Below, piece by piece: positions 7,887-20,537 of a DNA stretch of 64,000 nucleotides (its first letter is position 1; each line of letters starts with the position of its first letter). Position numbers and translations under genes: made by a program. Location of the stretch: NCBI RefSeq assembly GCF_022809095.1, contig NZ_JALAZE010000007.1, positions 81,658 to 145,657 of the forward strand, read 5' to 3'. Source of the DNA: Bacillus kexueae. Lineage in GTDB: Bacteria > Bacillota > Bacilli > Bacillales > Aeribacillaceae. The notes beneath the pieces were generated by a model. It was not told where the DNA came from and searched no databases. It was given only the letters and a program-made list of their open reading frames with translations.

Positions 7887-9269
7887 TCAAGATTGTTTTA
7901 ATTTCCATTCTAAAATATCCCTAAGCATTTCCGGCATGAAGTACGTTTTTTCGTTTAAATGACTTAACTCAGGGTAGAGTGGACCCAATGTAAACATATC
8001 TAGTGTTGCAATTCGATACGTACGGTTAGGATCAAGTGGGGCCCCATTAACATAAACTTCTCTGACATGAAATTGTCCATCTTCAAGCTTTTTTCCCTCA
8101 ACTACAATACCATCAAAAATCATGCGTCCCATGACTTTCCCTCTAAATCCAAGACCTTTTAGTTTGAGTTTTTCCATTTTGTCTGTTCTCGCTTGCAAAA
8201 TAACTTCTTTTAACTGATTCCCTGATATAGTTAAAAGGCAAGGGTTGATTGGATGCGGGCAAATACGATGAATATCTCCCTTCGTCACGATACCTTTAGG
8301 TAACGACTCCAGTAAAACTCCCGCATTTACCATGGATGCTTCACTATTACACCATTCTTTCACCGCTTTTGCGAGCAGCTGTGAAAACGATGAATCTTTA
8401 AACCAATTGAGCTCTAAAGGTTTAGTTAAGCGAGCTACCGGTTCATTTAATACGGATTTCGCTTCTTTTTCTAACTGTTGCAGGTGAAGGCTTGCCTCTT
8501 TATCTTGAGGCAATAAATTTGTGTCAACTAATTCCGCTTGAATCTCGTTTTCCTCACCTTCACCTAAAGTTATTTTAATATGCCCTATCCATTGTCCATA
8601 CTTTCCTGCACCTGTCAGCAAAGTATTATTGACCACTTTTCCATTTTGCAGTACATGATGCGTGTGGCCACCGATAATAACATCTATTTCTGGGAACTTA
8701 CGAGCAACTATCTCATCATCTGAAAGGCCGAGATGAGAAAGCAAAACGACGCCATCCACATAGTCACGAATTTCTTTCAAAACTTGCTTGATACAATCGA
8801 ACGGGTCAAGAATGGACCAGCCAAGCATTCGATAAAAGGTTTCATAAAACACCGTTACACCGATAACACCAATTTTTATTCCTTGTTCAGTAGTTATGAT
8901 TTCATACGGTTTCGTCCATTTAGGCCTATCACCATTTTCTTTCCTAAGGTTCGCAACAATGACCGGAAACGTTGCCTCATCATACAACGTATCTAATTGG
9001 TCATGAGATAACGTTATTCCCTCGTTATTCCCAATCGTAACCGCATCGTAATTTAGTTCGTTTAACAACTGGATGTTCGCTTTTCCAGAAGTTGCTTCCG
9101 AAATGGGATGAAAGCGATCAACGTGATCGCCTATATCAAAAAGGAGGCATGTCTCACCATTCGTATCATGCTTTATTTTTTGCTGCTTTAAGTAATAGGA
9201 TATTTGAGGCCACATTTCAAAATGACTATGTAAATCGTTTGTATGATAAATATGAATAGTCTGTCCCAA
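7887..9269 (-). CDS. yunD: YunD, 5'-nucleotidase-like metallophosphoesterase
   Basis: A 460-residue protein of the 5'-nucleotidase/UshA family (YunD). The N-terminal metallophosphatase domain shows HTNDLHSHF, DIGDHVDR, GNNEG and GGHTHH, which bind two metals; the rest is the 5'-nucleotidase C-terminal domain. I chose the TTG at 9269 (GGAG 9 bases upstream), which matches the family start and length; the longer frame to 9320 overlaps yunE. There is no signal peptide, so it is probably cytoplasmic. The natural substrate is uncertain. Confidence 0.87.
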   Translation of the reverse strand: MGQTIHIYHTNDLHSHFEMWPQISYYLKQQKIKHDTNGETCLLFDIGDHVDRFHPISEATSGKANIQLLNELNYDAVTIGNNEGITLSHDQLDTLYDEATFPVIVANLRKENGDRPKWTKPYEIITTEQGIKIGVIGVTVFYETFYRMLGWSILDPFDCIKQVLKEIRDYVDGVVLLSHLGLSDDEIVARKFPEIDVIIGGHTHHVLQNGKVVNNTLLTGAGKYGQWIGHIKITLGEGEENEIQAELVDTNLLPQDKEASLHLQQLEKEAKSVLNEPVARLTKPLELNWFKDSSFSQLLAKAVKEWCNSEASMVNAGVLLESLPKGIVTKGDIHRICPHPINPCLLTISGNQLKEVILQARTDKMEKLKLKGLGFRGKVMGRMIFDGIVVEGKKLEDGQFHVREVYVNGAPLDPNRTYRIATLDMFTLGPLYPELSHLNEKTYFMPEMLRDILEWKLKQS

Positions 9270-9282
9270 CGTTTCTCTCTCC

Positions 9283-10104
9283 TTAAGCCATTCCTTGATA
9301 AATAAGACGTAACCCAACAATAATTAAAATGATGCGTAACAATTGAACAATGTGTTTACTCTTTAGTTTTTGATTGATATGCGCTCCGAACTTTCCTCCA
9401 AACCACGCTCCAGGAACGAGCGCCAAAGCGTACAGCCAATTGACATTCCCTAGTACTACATGTGTAGTGGAACTAACTATGGACGACATGAAGATGATAA
9501 ACATGGATGTCGCAACGGCAATATGAGGGGGAAATAAAAAGAGCATAATCATTGCTGGAACCATTAATGAACCGCCACCAATTCCAAATAAACCTGATAA
9601 AAATCCGACCCCAAAAGCGATAACACCCCCAAATACAGGGTGAAAGCCGTAAGTTAATTTTTGACCTTCCTCATTATAGTACGTTCGAATGAATCCGTTT
9701 TTTCGTTCTTTTTGCTTTGGTTTCAAACGTTCATTTAAAAATAGTAATATGGCACATCCAATCATGAACAAGCCGAAATAAATATTAAAATCATTAGACT
9801 GTAAACTTTTGTTTACCCATGCTCCGACTAGCGCACCTGGACCACTTCCGATAAACAGGACGAACCCACTTTTGTAATCTACCTTCTTATACTTCATATA
9901 CGCCAAGGTAGAGGATAGACCGGTAAAAATAATCACCACTAAAGACGTTCCAACAGCTACTTGATGAGACATTCCTTCTAAAATGCTTAAGTATGGTGCT
10001 AAAAATAATAAGGCGGGTACGACGATGATTCCTCCACCAAGCCCTAACAAACTGCCTAATGTTCCGGCTAGAAAGCCGATTATTATTAAAATCAAAAAGT
10101 CCAT
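9283..10104 (-). CDS. yunE: YunE, TSUP/TauE-SafE membrane transporter
   Basis: A 273-residue membrane protein of the TSUP (sulfite/organosulfur exporter) family with the internal repeat typical of the group: GSLLGLGGGIIVVPAL near the N terminus and GLFGIGGGSLMVPAM in the second half. About eight helices. GGAG lies 7 bases before the ATG. It is 13 bases upstream of the yunD start and 19 bases after yunF, so yunF-yunE-yunD look like one operon. The substrate is unknown. Confidence 0.87.
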   Translation of the reverse strand: MDFLILIIIGFLAGTLGSLLGLGGGIIVVPALLFLAPYLSILEGMSHQVAVGTSLVVIIFTGLSSTLAYMKYKKVDYKSGFVLFIGSGPGALVGAWVNKSLQSNDFNIYFGLFMIGCAILLFLNERLKPKQKERKNGFIRTYYNEEGQKLTYGFHPVFGGVIAFGVGFLSGLFGIGGGSLMVPAMIMLFLFPPHIAVATSMFIIFMSSIVSSTTHVVLGNVNWLYALALVPGAWFGGKFGAHINQKLKSKHIVQLLRIILIIVGLRLIYQGMA

Positions 10105-10123
10105 TTCAAATCTCCTTTATTGT

Positions 10124-10981
10124 TCATTCCGTCCAATCAAACAAATCGAGCTGCTTAGGTGCCAAATCTTTATATTCAATGTCCAGCAATTGAATAAATT
10201 GTTTGGCATTGTCTGCTGCATCGCCGCCTGAGTTGTTATTGAATAGCACAAAGACATTTTGTGACTGTTCATGAAGGGATTTTATATTCTCTTTCCACTC
10301 AGACAATTCTTGATCGTTGTAGCGATATAAATAGCGTACATCTCGCCAATTCCCCTCTTTCGGTTTTGTCCAACCATGCACATTTCTTCCGTGAAATCGA
10401 ACTAACGTCATAACATCATCCGTTGTTCTCAAAACAGTTGGAACAGAGCCTTTGCCCGCTTGCGGCTCATCACAAATGCTATGTATCCATTTCTCTTTTA
10501 ACATAAATTCAATGGTTTGTTCTCGATATTTCACATCAAACCATGATTGCTCACGAAATTCAAGAGCACATGTAATGTCTCCCATCATAGATTTGCAATA
10601 CCGTAAATAACTAACATTTTCGCGACTACACGAAAACCAGGGTGGGAACTGAAATAAGACCATCGCCAGTTTATTCGCTTCTTGAAATGGAATAAGCATA
10701 CGCTTAAATGCTTCAAACATCTCTTCTCTACTTTGAAAAGGATTTACTCCCCTGCTATGTCCTGTCATTCCCTGATAAGCTTTTACGACAAATTGAAATG
10801 AATCCGGTGTATCCTGTACCCATTTTCTTACGTTCCGCTCAGGTTGAATAGCATAAAAAGTTGAATCTACTTCTACCGTGGGAAAATGAGCTGCATATTC
10901 CTTTAATTTGTCTGCAGGAGATAAACCAGGTGGATAAAGTGAATCGTGATCTCCCCATCCTGTTACCCCTATATAAATCAT
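10124..10981 (-). CDS. yunF: YunF, DUF72 protein
   Basis: A 285-residue DUF72 protein (B. subtilis YunF), a TIM-barrel-like fold of unknown function. The family start YIGVTGWGDHDSLYP, EVDSTFYAI, and later RFHGRNVHGW and VLFNNNSGG are visible. Two adjacent ATGs follow GAGGGAG; the second (10981) has the better spacing. First gene of the yunF-yunE-yunD group. Confidence 0.85.
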   Translation of the reverse strand: MIYIGVTGWGDHDSLYPPGLSPADKLKEYAAHFPTVEVDSTFYAIQPERNVRKWVQDTPDSFQFVVKAYQGMTGHSRGVNPFQSREEMFEAFKRMLIPFQEANKLAMVLFQFPPWFSCSRENVSYLRYCKSMMGDITCALEFREQSWFDVKYREQTIEFMLKEKWIHSICDEPQAGKGSVPTVLRTTDDVMTLVRFHGRNVHGWTKPKEGNWRDVRYLYRYNDQELSEWKENIKSLHEQSQNVFVLFNNNSGGDAADNAKQFIQLLDIEYKDLAPKQLDLFDWTE

Positions 10982-11088
10982 CATACTCCCTCAATTCTAC
11001 TGATAAAATACAAACCTAAACCTTCTTATGTTTTATCATAATATAATCAAACAAAACATTCACGGTTACAGCTTAATTTTACATTAAA

Positions 11089-11117
11089 GAAAAAGCTCAC
11101 CGGGAATGGTGAGCTTT
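11089..11117 (-). terminator. Intrinsic terminator of the suf operon
   Basis: AAAGCTCACC and GGTGAGCTTT form a 10-bp stem with a small loop, followed by TTTCTTT on the minus strand, just after sufB. Confidence 0.9.
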
Positions 11118-11136
11118 CGTTATATCATATATTCGA

Positions 11137-12534
11137 TTATCCGATTGAACCTTCCATCTCGAATTTGATGAGACGGTTCATTTCAACAGCATATTCCATT
11201 GGAAGTTCTTTTGTAAATGGCTCAATGAAGCCCATAACGATCATTTCTGTTGCTTCTTCTTCAGAAATACCGCGACTCATGAGATAGAATAACTGCTCTT
11301 CAGATACTTTTGATACTTTCGCTTCATGCTCTAATGAAATGTTATCATTAAAGATCTCGTTGTACGGAATTGTATCAGATGTTGATTTATTGTCCATGAT
11401 TAAAGTGTCACACTCGATATTTGCACGAGCGCCGTCCGCTTTACGTCCGAAATGAACGATTCCACGGTACGTTACTTTACCACCTTGCTTCGAAATTGAT
11501 TTCGATACAATTGTGGAAGAAGTGTTTGGAGCTAAATGAATCATTTTCGCTCCTGCATCTTGGTGTTGTCCCTTACCAGCTAAAGCAATGGATAATGTCA
11601 TTCCACGTGCACCTTCACCTTTAAGAACAACTGCGGGATATTTCATCGTTAATTTAGAACCGATGTTCCCGTCAATCCATTCCATCGTTGCATTTTCTTC
11701 ACAAATCGCACGCTTTGTTACAAGGTTGTATACGTTGTTTGCCCAGTTTTGAATTGTTGTATAACGGCAGTAAGCGTCTTTCTTAATGACAATCTCAACA
11801 ACCGCACTGTGTAATGAGTTCGTTGTATAAACTGGAGCTGTACATCCTTCTACATAATGTACGTGCGCACCTTCGTCAACGATAATTAACGTACGCTCGA
11901 ACTGTCCCATATTTTCAGAGTTGATACGGAAATACGCTTGAAGAGGTGTGTCTACTTTTACACCTTTCGGAACATAAATGAACGATCCACCAGACCATAC
12001 AGCTGAGTTTAATGCTGCAAATTTGTTGTCTGTCGGAGGAACAACTGTCGCCCAGTGTTCACGGAAAATATCTTCATTTTCTCTTAATGCACTATCCGTA
12101 TCTTTAAAGACAATTCCTAGCTCTTCTAAATCTTCTTTCATGTTGTGGTATACTACTTCAGATTCGTACTGAGCCGAAACACCCGCTAAATATTTTTGTT
12201 CCGCTTCAGGAATACCAAGCTTATCAAACGTTTGTTTAATTTCATCAGGTACTTCATCCCAAGAGCGCTCAGACTTTTCAGATGGCTTTACGTAGTACGT
12301 AATTTCATCAAAGTCTAAAGAGTTCAAATCTCCGCCCCATTGAGGCATCGGCATATTATAGAAATGCTCTAACGACTTTAGGCGGAACTTTAACATCCAC
12401 TCAGGCTCGTTTTTCATTTTTGAAATTTCTTCAACGATTTCCTTTGTTAATCCACGTTTTGAACGGAAAATGGAAACGTCTTTATCGGCGAAGCCGTACT
12501 TGTAATCGCCGATTTCAGGCATATTCTTTGCCAT
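11137..12534 (-). CDS. sufB: SufB, Fe-S cluster scaffold subunit
   Basis: A 465-residue scaffold subunit of the SufBCD complex, which assembles iron-sulfur clusters in the cytosol. The family start ([15 protein letters not shown]), the beta-helix core, [15 protein letters not shown] and the C-terminal helical part ([21 protein letters not shown]) are present. GGAG precedes the ATG. Last gene of the sufC-sufD-sufS-sufU-sufB operon, the Bacillus order, with a terminator following. Confidence 0.97.
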   Translation of the reverse strand: MAKNMPEIGDYKYGFADKDVSIFRSKRGLTKEIVEEISKMKNEPEWMLKFRLKSLEHFYNMPMPQWGGDLNSLDFDEITYYVKPSEKSERSWDEVPDEIKQTFDKLGIPEAEQKYLAGVSAQYESEVVYHNMKEDLEELGIVFKDTDSALRENEDIFREHWATVVPPTDNKFAALNSAVWSGGSFIYVPKGVKVDTPLQAYFRINSENMGQFERTLIIVDEGAHVHYVEGCTAPVYTTNSLHSAVVEIVIKKDAYCRYTTIQNWANNVYNLVTKRAICEENATMEWIDGNIGSKLTMKYPAVVLKGEGARGMTLSIALAGKGQHQDAGAKMIHLAPNTSSTIVSKSISKQGGKVTYRGIVHFGRKADGARANIECDTLIMDNKSTSDTIPYNEIFNDNISLEHEAKVSKVSEEQLFYLMSRGISEEEATEMIVMGFIEPFTKELPMEYAVEMNRLIKFEMEGSIG

Positions 12535-12567
12535 GTATTGTCACTCCAATCCATTTACGTTTTGGCC

Positions 12568-15522
<2,955 letters not shown>

Positions 15523-15539
15523 TTTCATCCCCCTAACGC

Positions 15540-16325
15540 TTACGCTTCTTGCCCTACAGTTTCGTCTTCAATACCTAATTCTTTCTTGATCCAGTCGTAA
15601 CCTTCAGCCTCAAGACGTTGTGCTAATTCAGCTCCACCAGATTTCACTACTTTACCTTGCATCATAACATGTACATAATCCGGTGTGATGTAGTTAAGAA
15701 GTCTTTGATAGTGTGTAATAATTAAGCAACCAAATTCAGAGCTGCGCATTTCGTTAATTCCTTTAGAGACAACTTTTAACGCGTCAATATCAAGACCAGA
15801 GTCGATTTCGTCTAAGATTGCCACTTTTGGCTCAAGCATCATTAACTGAAGAATTTCGTTACGTTTTTTCTCACCGCCAGAGAATCCTTCATTTAAATAA
15901 CGTTGTGCCATATCTTGATCCATTTCTAAGAAGTCCATTTTCTCGTCCATTTTACGGATGAACTTCATTAAAGAAATCTCGTTTCCTTCTTCACGACGAG
16001 CGTTGATAGCTGAACGCAAGAAGTCTGCGTTTGTTACACCAGAAATTTCACTCGGATATTGCATTGCTAAGAAAAGACCTGCACGTGCTCTTTCATCCAC
16101 GTCCATTTCTAAAACATCTTCACCATCAAGTGTAATGCTTCCCTTTGTAATCTCGTATTTTGGATGACCCATGATTGCGGAAGATAACGTTGATTTACCA
16201 GTTCCGTTTGGTCCCATGATTGCATGGATTTCTCCACCTTTAATCTCAAGGTTTACACCCTTTAAGATTTCTTTGCCTTCCACTGAAACGTGTAAGTCCT
16301 TAATCGTTAACGTAGAACCTGCCAT
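15540..16325 (-). CDS. sufC: SufC, SUF system ATPase
   Basis: A 261-residue ABC-type ATPase of the cluster assembly complex. Walker A GPNGTGKST, signature FSGGEKKR and Walker B VAILDEIDSGLD are visible. GGAGG precedes the ATG. First gene of the five-gene operon; the about 400-base upstream region is AT-rich and should hold the promoter, with TATAAA near 16395 the best -10 candidate. Confidence 0.97.
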   Translation of the reverse strand: MAGSTLTIKDLHVSVEGKEILKGVNLEIKGGEIHAIMGPNGTGKSTLSSAIMGHPKYEITKGSITLDGEDVLEMDVDERARAGLFLAMQYPSEISGVTNADFLRSAINARREEGNEISLMKFIRKMDEKMDFLEMDQDMAQRYLNEGFSGGEKKRNEILQLMMLEPKVAILDEIDSGLDIDALKVVSKGINEMRSSEFGCLIITHYQRLLNYITPDYVHVMMQGKVVKSGGAELAQRLEAEGYDWIKKELGIEDETVGQEA

Positions 16326-16659
16326 GAATATACCTCCATTTATTTAAACATAATTTTCATACATTAATTCTCAATTTATTCTCATTCTAATTTTATAGTA
16401 AATAGAATGTGAATACAACTCTTATCACAACTTCAATTGTTTCCATTTGAACTATTTTAAATCAATTTGATGAAAAAGAGCCACTACCATCTTAACAAAA
16501 ATTCAACAAAATATCTAAATGAATGCGATTATACACGAATAAAATCTTCCTTTTCATCTATGTTGAGAAAAGAGCCTCTGTAAAAAATGTTGTTTGCTAA
16601 GTTAGCAACATCATTTTCGAAAGCAATCTTATCCTTTTTCGCATAAAAAGAAGTGTAAT
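16326..16659. other. AT-rich intergenic region upstream of sufC
   Basis: No gene seen. It must carry the suf promoter. A stretch near 16365-16395 (GAATGAGAATAAATTGAGAAT on the minus strand, split by mismatches) loosely recalls Fur/PerR-type sites but is too degenerate to call. An imperfect hairpin around TTGCTAAGTTAGCAA lies at about 16593-16612. Confidence 0.4.
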
Positions 16660-16661
16660 TA

Positions 16662-16702
16662 ATAAGGAAAGAGCCAGTCTATTTGACTAGCTCTTTCCTC
16701 AA
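16662..16702 (-). terminator. Intrinsic terminator of the small gene at 16734
   Basis: GGAAAGAGCTAGTC and GACTGGCTCTTTCC form a strong stem around a 5-base loop; on the minus strand it is followed by TTATT. Its position supports a transcribed gene upstream. Confidence 0.65.
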
Positions 16703-16733
16703 TTTCATATATGTTTAACCATCGTTGTTTTTC

Positions 16734-16949
16734 TTACATTCGTTTCGACAATCTATGTTCATCTACTGGAGGAGAATGAAGCTTCCGTTCAATGGAGCCC
16801 ACAACATGCTGACTTATTACATACTCTTTTTCACGTTGTTTTTCCACTTCCAAACGCTTTTTATGCTTACGGCTATATTCTGCATACCCCATCCCATGAA
16901 ATTGATGCATCGACTTTTCCATTTCAGACGTTACATTCAGGTCAAGCAA
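16734..16949 (-). CDS. Small basic protein of unknown function
   Basis: I do not recognise it. The frame of 71 residues may start at TTG 16949 or at internal ATGs (residue 10 or 14); none has a strong Shine-Dalgarno. The product is hydrophilic, helical and rich in K, R and E (YSRKHKKRLEVEKQREKE), with no membrane segment. A terminator hairpin follows on the same strand, the main reason to keep it. It lies between sufC and yurZ, where B. subtilis has no gene I recall. Confidence 0.4.
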   Translation of the reverse strand: MLDLNVTSEMEKSMHQFHGMGYAEYSRKHKKRLEVEKQREKEYVISQHVVGSIERKLHSPPVDEHRLSKRM

Positions 16950-17145
16950 CTCTTGACTTGTATAAATAACGAATCATCCCTTCAATTGTTTTTTTCGTTT
17001 GAACAATTAAAAGCTTACCAAACATAGGAAGTCTTCCACAAATGGGAGGGTTCCGTAAAATAAGGGATGACACGTAAAGATATAGAGTGGTGCTCAAACA
17101 GATTCTTTTCTTTTACAAATTCAGCCAAATACTCTTTTTTCCTCG

Positions 17146-17517
17146 TTATTGTAACGGATTTGAATCTCTTAAGTCCGCGATACAATCTTGGACTAGCGTA
17201 ACGGCTTGACTCATTGCTGCGCCTCCGCCAAAAGCAGATGCTACTCCTGCTGCTTCAAAAATTTCTTGCTCCGTACATTGATGATCGACGCACCCTTTCG
17301 TATGGTAGATCATACAATACTCATCTTGAAGAACCATACTAATCCCGAGGGCGATGAGTTGTTTTTCCTTTTGCGAAAGTGCTCCCTCTTTAAAACATGC
17401 TTCAGTAAATTCATTATAATGCCTCGCTAAATCTGGCATCTTTTTCATAAATGTTCCTAGACCTTCTTTGTAGTCATATAAAGCTTGTTCTGTAAACGTA
17501 CGACTTTGCTCGTGCAC
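17146..17517 (-). CDS. yurZ: YurZ, carboxymuconolactone decarboxylase / AhpD-like protein
   Basis: A 123-residue protein of the carboxymuconolactone decarboxylase/AhpD family. The core LSQKEKQLIALGISM and the cysteine/histidine segment YCMIYHTKGCVDHQC (about residues 67-81) fit a redox or peroxidatic role, but the plain CxxC of AhpD is absent. The GTG start follows GGGGTGAT. Position between suf and met genes matches B. subtilis. Actual reaction unknown. Confidence 0.78.
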   Translation of the reverse strand: MHEQSRTFTEQALYDYKEGLGTFMKKMPDLARHYNEFTEACFKEGALSQKEKQLIALGISMVLQDEYCMIYHTKGCVDHQCTEQEIFEAAGVASAFGGGAAMSQAVTLVQDCIADLRDSNPLQ

Positions 17518-17597
17518 ACTATCACCCCATTATTAGAATTTCAACGTTAGTATGGGATGAATTTTTGATAATATACGACTACCTTCAAGAATAAATA

Positions 17598-17638
17598 AAA
17601 AAGGTGTAAGAAGTCTTAAGCATTCTTACACCTTTTCA
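17598..17638 (-). terminator. Intrinsic terminator of metNIQ
   Basis: AAAAGGTGTAAGAA and TTCTTACACCTTTT form a 14-bp stem followed by TTTATTTATT on the minus strand after metQ. Confidence 0.88.
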
Positions 17639-17643
17639 GTAAT

Positions 17644-18468
17644 TTATTCGTTCGCTGGAATGACAGAGCCTTTGTAGTTTTCTTCAATAAATTGTTGAAT
17701 CTCTTCAGAGTGAAGTACTTCTACTAATGCTTGGATTTTCTCAGAATCTTTGTCTTCACTACGAACAACAATAAGGTTCACATACGGATTGTTTTCTGGT
17801 GATTCTAGGGCAATGGAATCAACCGATGGATCAAGGTCAGCTTCAAGAGCTAAGTTTCCATTAATTAAAATAGCATCAGCTTCATCATTTTCATACGCTT
17901 TCGTTAAAAATGGAGCTTCAATATCTGCTTTGAACTGTAGATTTTTCGGATTCTCAGCAATATCATCAATCGTTGCTTCCGTTTTTTCAATTCCGTCCTT
18001 TAGCGTAATAAGACCTTTTTCTTCTAACATGGAAAGCATACGTCCATGGTCAGCAACAGAGCTGCTCATAATAATAGTTGCCCCTTCAGGTAATTCCTCT
18101 AATGAATCGTATCTTTTGGAATATACCCCAATTGGTTCAATATGAACTCCGCCTACGCTTTCAAAATCATAGCCGTGATCAGCAATTTGAGATTTTAAAT
18201 AAGGTTCATGCTGAAAATAGTTAGCATCAATATCTTTTTCGGATAAAGCTGTATTTGGGAGAACATAATCTGTAAATTCTTCAATTTGTAACTCATACCC
18301 TTTTTCTTCCAATAACGATTTCGCTTCTTCTAAAATCTCCGTATGTGGAATTGGTGATGCTCCTACCTTAATAACCTTGCTTTCACCTTCACTCGACTCT
18401 CCACCACCGCAAGCAACAGTGAATGCAGTTGTAACTGTAAGAACTCCTGTTAGTAATAGCTTTTTCAT
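17644..18468 (-). CDS. metQ: MetQ, methionine-binding lipoprotein
   Basis: A 274-residue lipoprotein of the NlpA/MetQ family that captures methionine outside the cell for MetNI. A signal peptide ends in the lipobox TVAC with C20 as the acylated residue, followed by a flexible GGGESSEGES linker. Mature features include VGASPIPHTEIL and DANYFQHEPYL. AGGAGG precedes the ATG. Last gene of the SAM-controlled metN-metI-metQ operon. Confidence 0.94.
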   Translation of the reverse strand: MKKLLLTGVLTVTTAFTVACGGGESSEGESKVIKVGASPIPHTEILEEAKSLLEEKGYELQIEEFTDYVLPNTALSEKDIDANYFQHEPYLKSQIADHGYDFESVGGVHIEPIGVYSKRYDSLEELPEGATIIMSSSVADHGRMLSMLEEKGLITLKDGIEKTEATIDDIAENPKNLQFKADIEAPFLTKAYENDEADAILINGNLALEADLDPSVDSIALESPENNPYVNLIVVRSEDKDSEKIQALVEVLHSEEIQQFIEENYKGSVIPANE

Positions 18469-18480
18469 GTTGTTTTCCTC

Positions 18481-19149
18481 CTAACGTTTATCTAATAAAT
18501 TGGTTAATTTATCTCCTAAAAATTGAATAATAAAGACGATAAGTAAAATTAATATGGTCGCAATGAGTGTTACATCATTATTATTTCGTTGGAACCCTTC
18601 TAAATAAGCTAAATTCCCTAAACCACCAGCACCTACAACCCCCGCCATAGCTGTATAACCTACGAGAGCGATCGCTGTAACCGTTATGCCGGAAACAAGG
18701 GCGGGCATCGATTCTGGTAACAATACTTTAAAAATGATAGTTGTCGTTTTCGCCCCCATTGATTTAGCGGCTTCAATAACCCCTTTATCAATTTCTCTTA
18801 ACGCAATCTCAACCATTCGGCCGTAGAAAGGAGCGGCCCCAATAATTAATGCCGGAAGAGCTGCATTTGCCCCCAATATTGTTCCAACCACGATTTTGGT
18901 GAACGGAATGAGTAAGATAATTAAAATGATAAAAGGAATAGAACGAAAAATATTCACCAAAGACGCTACAACTTGATTCACCATGCGATTTTCCCAAATG
19001 TTCCCTTTAGAAGTAAGGAATAATAAAAGACCTAATGCAATTCCAAGAATAAATGTGGCAATGACTGAGATTGCCGTCATATATAGGGTTTCAAATGTAG
19101 CGTCCCATATTTTTTCCCATTTTACGTTTGGAAACCATTCATGAAGCAT
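18481..19149 (-). CDS. metI: MetI, methionine ABC transporter permease
   Basis: A 222-residue permease of the methionine uptake (MUT) family with five or so helices. The cytoplasmic ATPase-contact loop reads EAAKSMGAKTTTIIFKVLLPES (the EAA motif), split by family-typical residues. GGAGGTGATC lies before the ATG, which overlaps the metN end by 11 bases, so translation is coupled. Confidence 0.94.
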   Translation of the reverse strand: MLHEWFPNVKWEKIWDATFETLYMTAISVIATFILGIALGLLLFLTSKGNIWENRMVNQVVASLVNIFRSIPFIILIILLIPFTKIVVGTILGANAALPALIIGAAPFYGRMVEIALREIDKGVIEAAKSMGAKTTTIIFKVLLPESMPALVSGITVTAIALVGYTAMAGVVGAGGLGNLAYLEGFQRNNNDVTLIATILILLIVFIIQFLGDKLTNLLDKR

Positions 19150-20167
19150 GAGCGATCACCTCCGCATTCACTTTTTCACGTTGTAAATAGTCGATCGCCT
19201 CTTGAACAATGTTGTCACTCCCATTTAAATGAATAAATAGCGTTCCATAAGCCCCGCGCTGAGTTTGTGAAATCTTTCCTTGTAAGATGTTTACCGTAAG
19301 ATCAAATTGTTTCATTAACTGAGTAATGATAGGCTGTTCAGCAGACTCGCCAATAAACGTTAATTTCACTACTTTTCCTTCTTTGTAGTGTGTGAGCAAG
19401 TGCTCAATCGTCTCCAGCGTTTCTTCTGGTTCTGTCACTTGTTGAACGAACCGTTTCGTTATCGGTTGTTTTGGCTCTTGGAAAACGTTTAGTACTTCTC
19501 CTTCTTCCACCACTTTACCGCGTTCCATAACTGCCACTCTATGACAGATTTTTCGTATGACATGCATCTCATGTGTAATTAAAACAATGGTCAAACCTAA
19601 TCGACGATTAATATCCACTAATAAATCTAAAATCGAATCCGTCGTTTGAGGGTCTAGAGCTGATGTCGCCTCATCGCAAAGAAGGACTTTCGGATTATTA
19701 GCAAGAGCTCTTGCAATTCCAACACGTTGCTTTTGCCCTCCACTTAGCTGGGAAGGATACGCATTCTCTCGTCCTTCAAGACCAACAAGCTTGATTAATT
19801 CATCCACCCTTTTTAACCGTTCCTTTTTTGGAATACCTGCTATTTCCAGTGGAAATGCGATATTATCGCGAACGGTTCGAGACCATAAAAGATTGAAATG
19901 CTGAAAGATCATGCTAATTTCTTGTCTTGCTTTTCGCAACGCTTCTCCTTTTATCTCGTCGATTCGATTCCCCACTACTTCGACTGAACCGGATGTCGGT
20001 TTCTCAAGTCCATTTAACAAGCGAATCAATGAGCTTTTCCCAGCACCACTATATCCGATGATTCCGAATATTTCGCCTTTTTTGATTGTTAAATTCACTT
20101 GATCGACTGCTGTTACATCTCCATTACTCGAAGAATAAATCTTTGATACATTTTTTAACGAAATCAA
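19139..20167 (-). CDS. metN: MetN, methionine ABC transporter ATPase
   Basis: A 342-residue ATPase energising methionine import. Walker A GYSGAGKSS, signature LSGGQKQR, Walker B VLLCDEATSALD and the H-loop ITHEMHV are visible. About residues 265-340 form the C-terminal NIL domain, which in E. coli MetN binds methionine and inhibits transport when the cell is replete. TTG start after AGGTGG. First gene after the SAM-I switch. Confidence 0.95.
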   Translation of the reverse strand: MISLKNVSKIYSSSNGDVTAVDQVNLTIKKGEIFGIIGYSGAGKSSLIRLLNGLEKPTSGSVEVVGNRIDEIKGEALRKARQEISMIFQHFNLLWSRTVRDNIAFPLEIAGIPKKERLKRVDELIKLVGLEGRENAYPSQLSGGQKQRVGIARALANNPKVLLCDEATSALDPQTTDSILDLLVDINRRLGLTIVLITHEMHVIRKICHRVAVMERGKVVEEGEVLNVFQEPKQPITKRFVQQVTEPEETLETIEHLLTHYKEGKVVKLTFIGESAEQPIITQLMKQFDLTVNILQGKISQTQRGAYGTLFIHLNGSDNIVQEAIDYLQREKVNAEVIAHAS

Positions 20168-20275
20168 TCTTCCACCTGCTTTCTAAGATGTTTACTGGCA
20201 TTATGTTTTTACGTTATTACATGCTCCGTTTCCAAGCATCCATTCTTGAAAGTAATCAAAAGCATCTTAACAATG

Positions 20276-20310
20276 AAAAAAGCCTTTCTGCGATGAACAG
20301 AAAGGCTTTA
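20276..20310 (-). terminator. Regulatory terminator of the SAM-I riboswitch
   Basis: AAAGCCTTTCTG and CAGAAAGGCTTTTTT form a stem with loop TTCATCG on the minus strand, between aptamer and metN. Confidence 0.9.
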
Positions 20311-20328
20311 TATATAACGTATAAAAAA

Positions 20329-20446
20329 CCTTTCTCTCATCTTTCAAAGCTATCGCTTTGCGTGAATTGGCACCATTTCAACTGTCGTTGACGGTTGCCG
20401 GGTTTCATAGGGCACTTCCCTCCACCTCTCTGGATAAGAGAAACAG
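20329..20446 (-). promoter_or_regulatory. SAM-I riboswitch (S-box)
   Basis: Minus-strand sequence carries the S-box core: CTTATCCAGAGAGGTGGAGG, GGCCTATGAAACC-type segment (here GCCCTATGAAACCCGGCAAC) and a closing helix between TTCTCTT and GAGAGAA. A terminator follows. It should shut off metNIQ when S-adenosylmethionine is plentiful. Confidence 0.95.
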
Positions 20447-20484
20447 TTCACTATTTAATTGTATTGGTTAAATAACTGATTCTG

Positions 20485-20513
20485 ATTCTAGCATCTTCTT
20501 ATTTTTCTGTCAA
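20485..20513 (-). promoter_or_regulatory. SigA-type promoter of the SAM-I/metNIQ transcript
   Basis: TTGACA, a 17-base spacer, TAGAAT on the minus strand, about 40 bases upstream of the aptamer. Confidence 0.85.
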
Positions 20514-20537
20514 TTACTTTTTTAAACAATTAACGTG

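Noticed and set aside
16365..16400. Fur- or PerR-like box upstream of sufC
   Set aside because: Too many mismatches to either consensus in an AT-rich context.
16725..17027. Plus-strand 100-codon frame
   Set aside because: Phe-rich antisense of the small minus-strand gene, without family resemblance or start signal.
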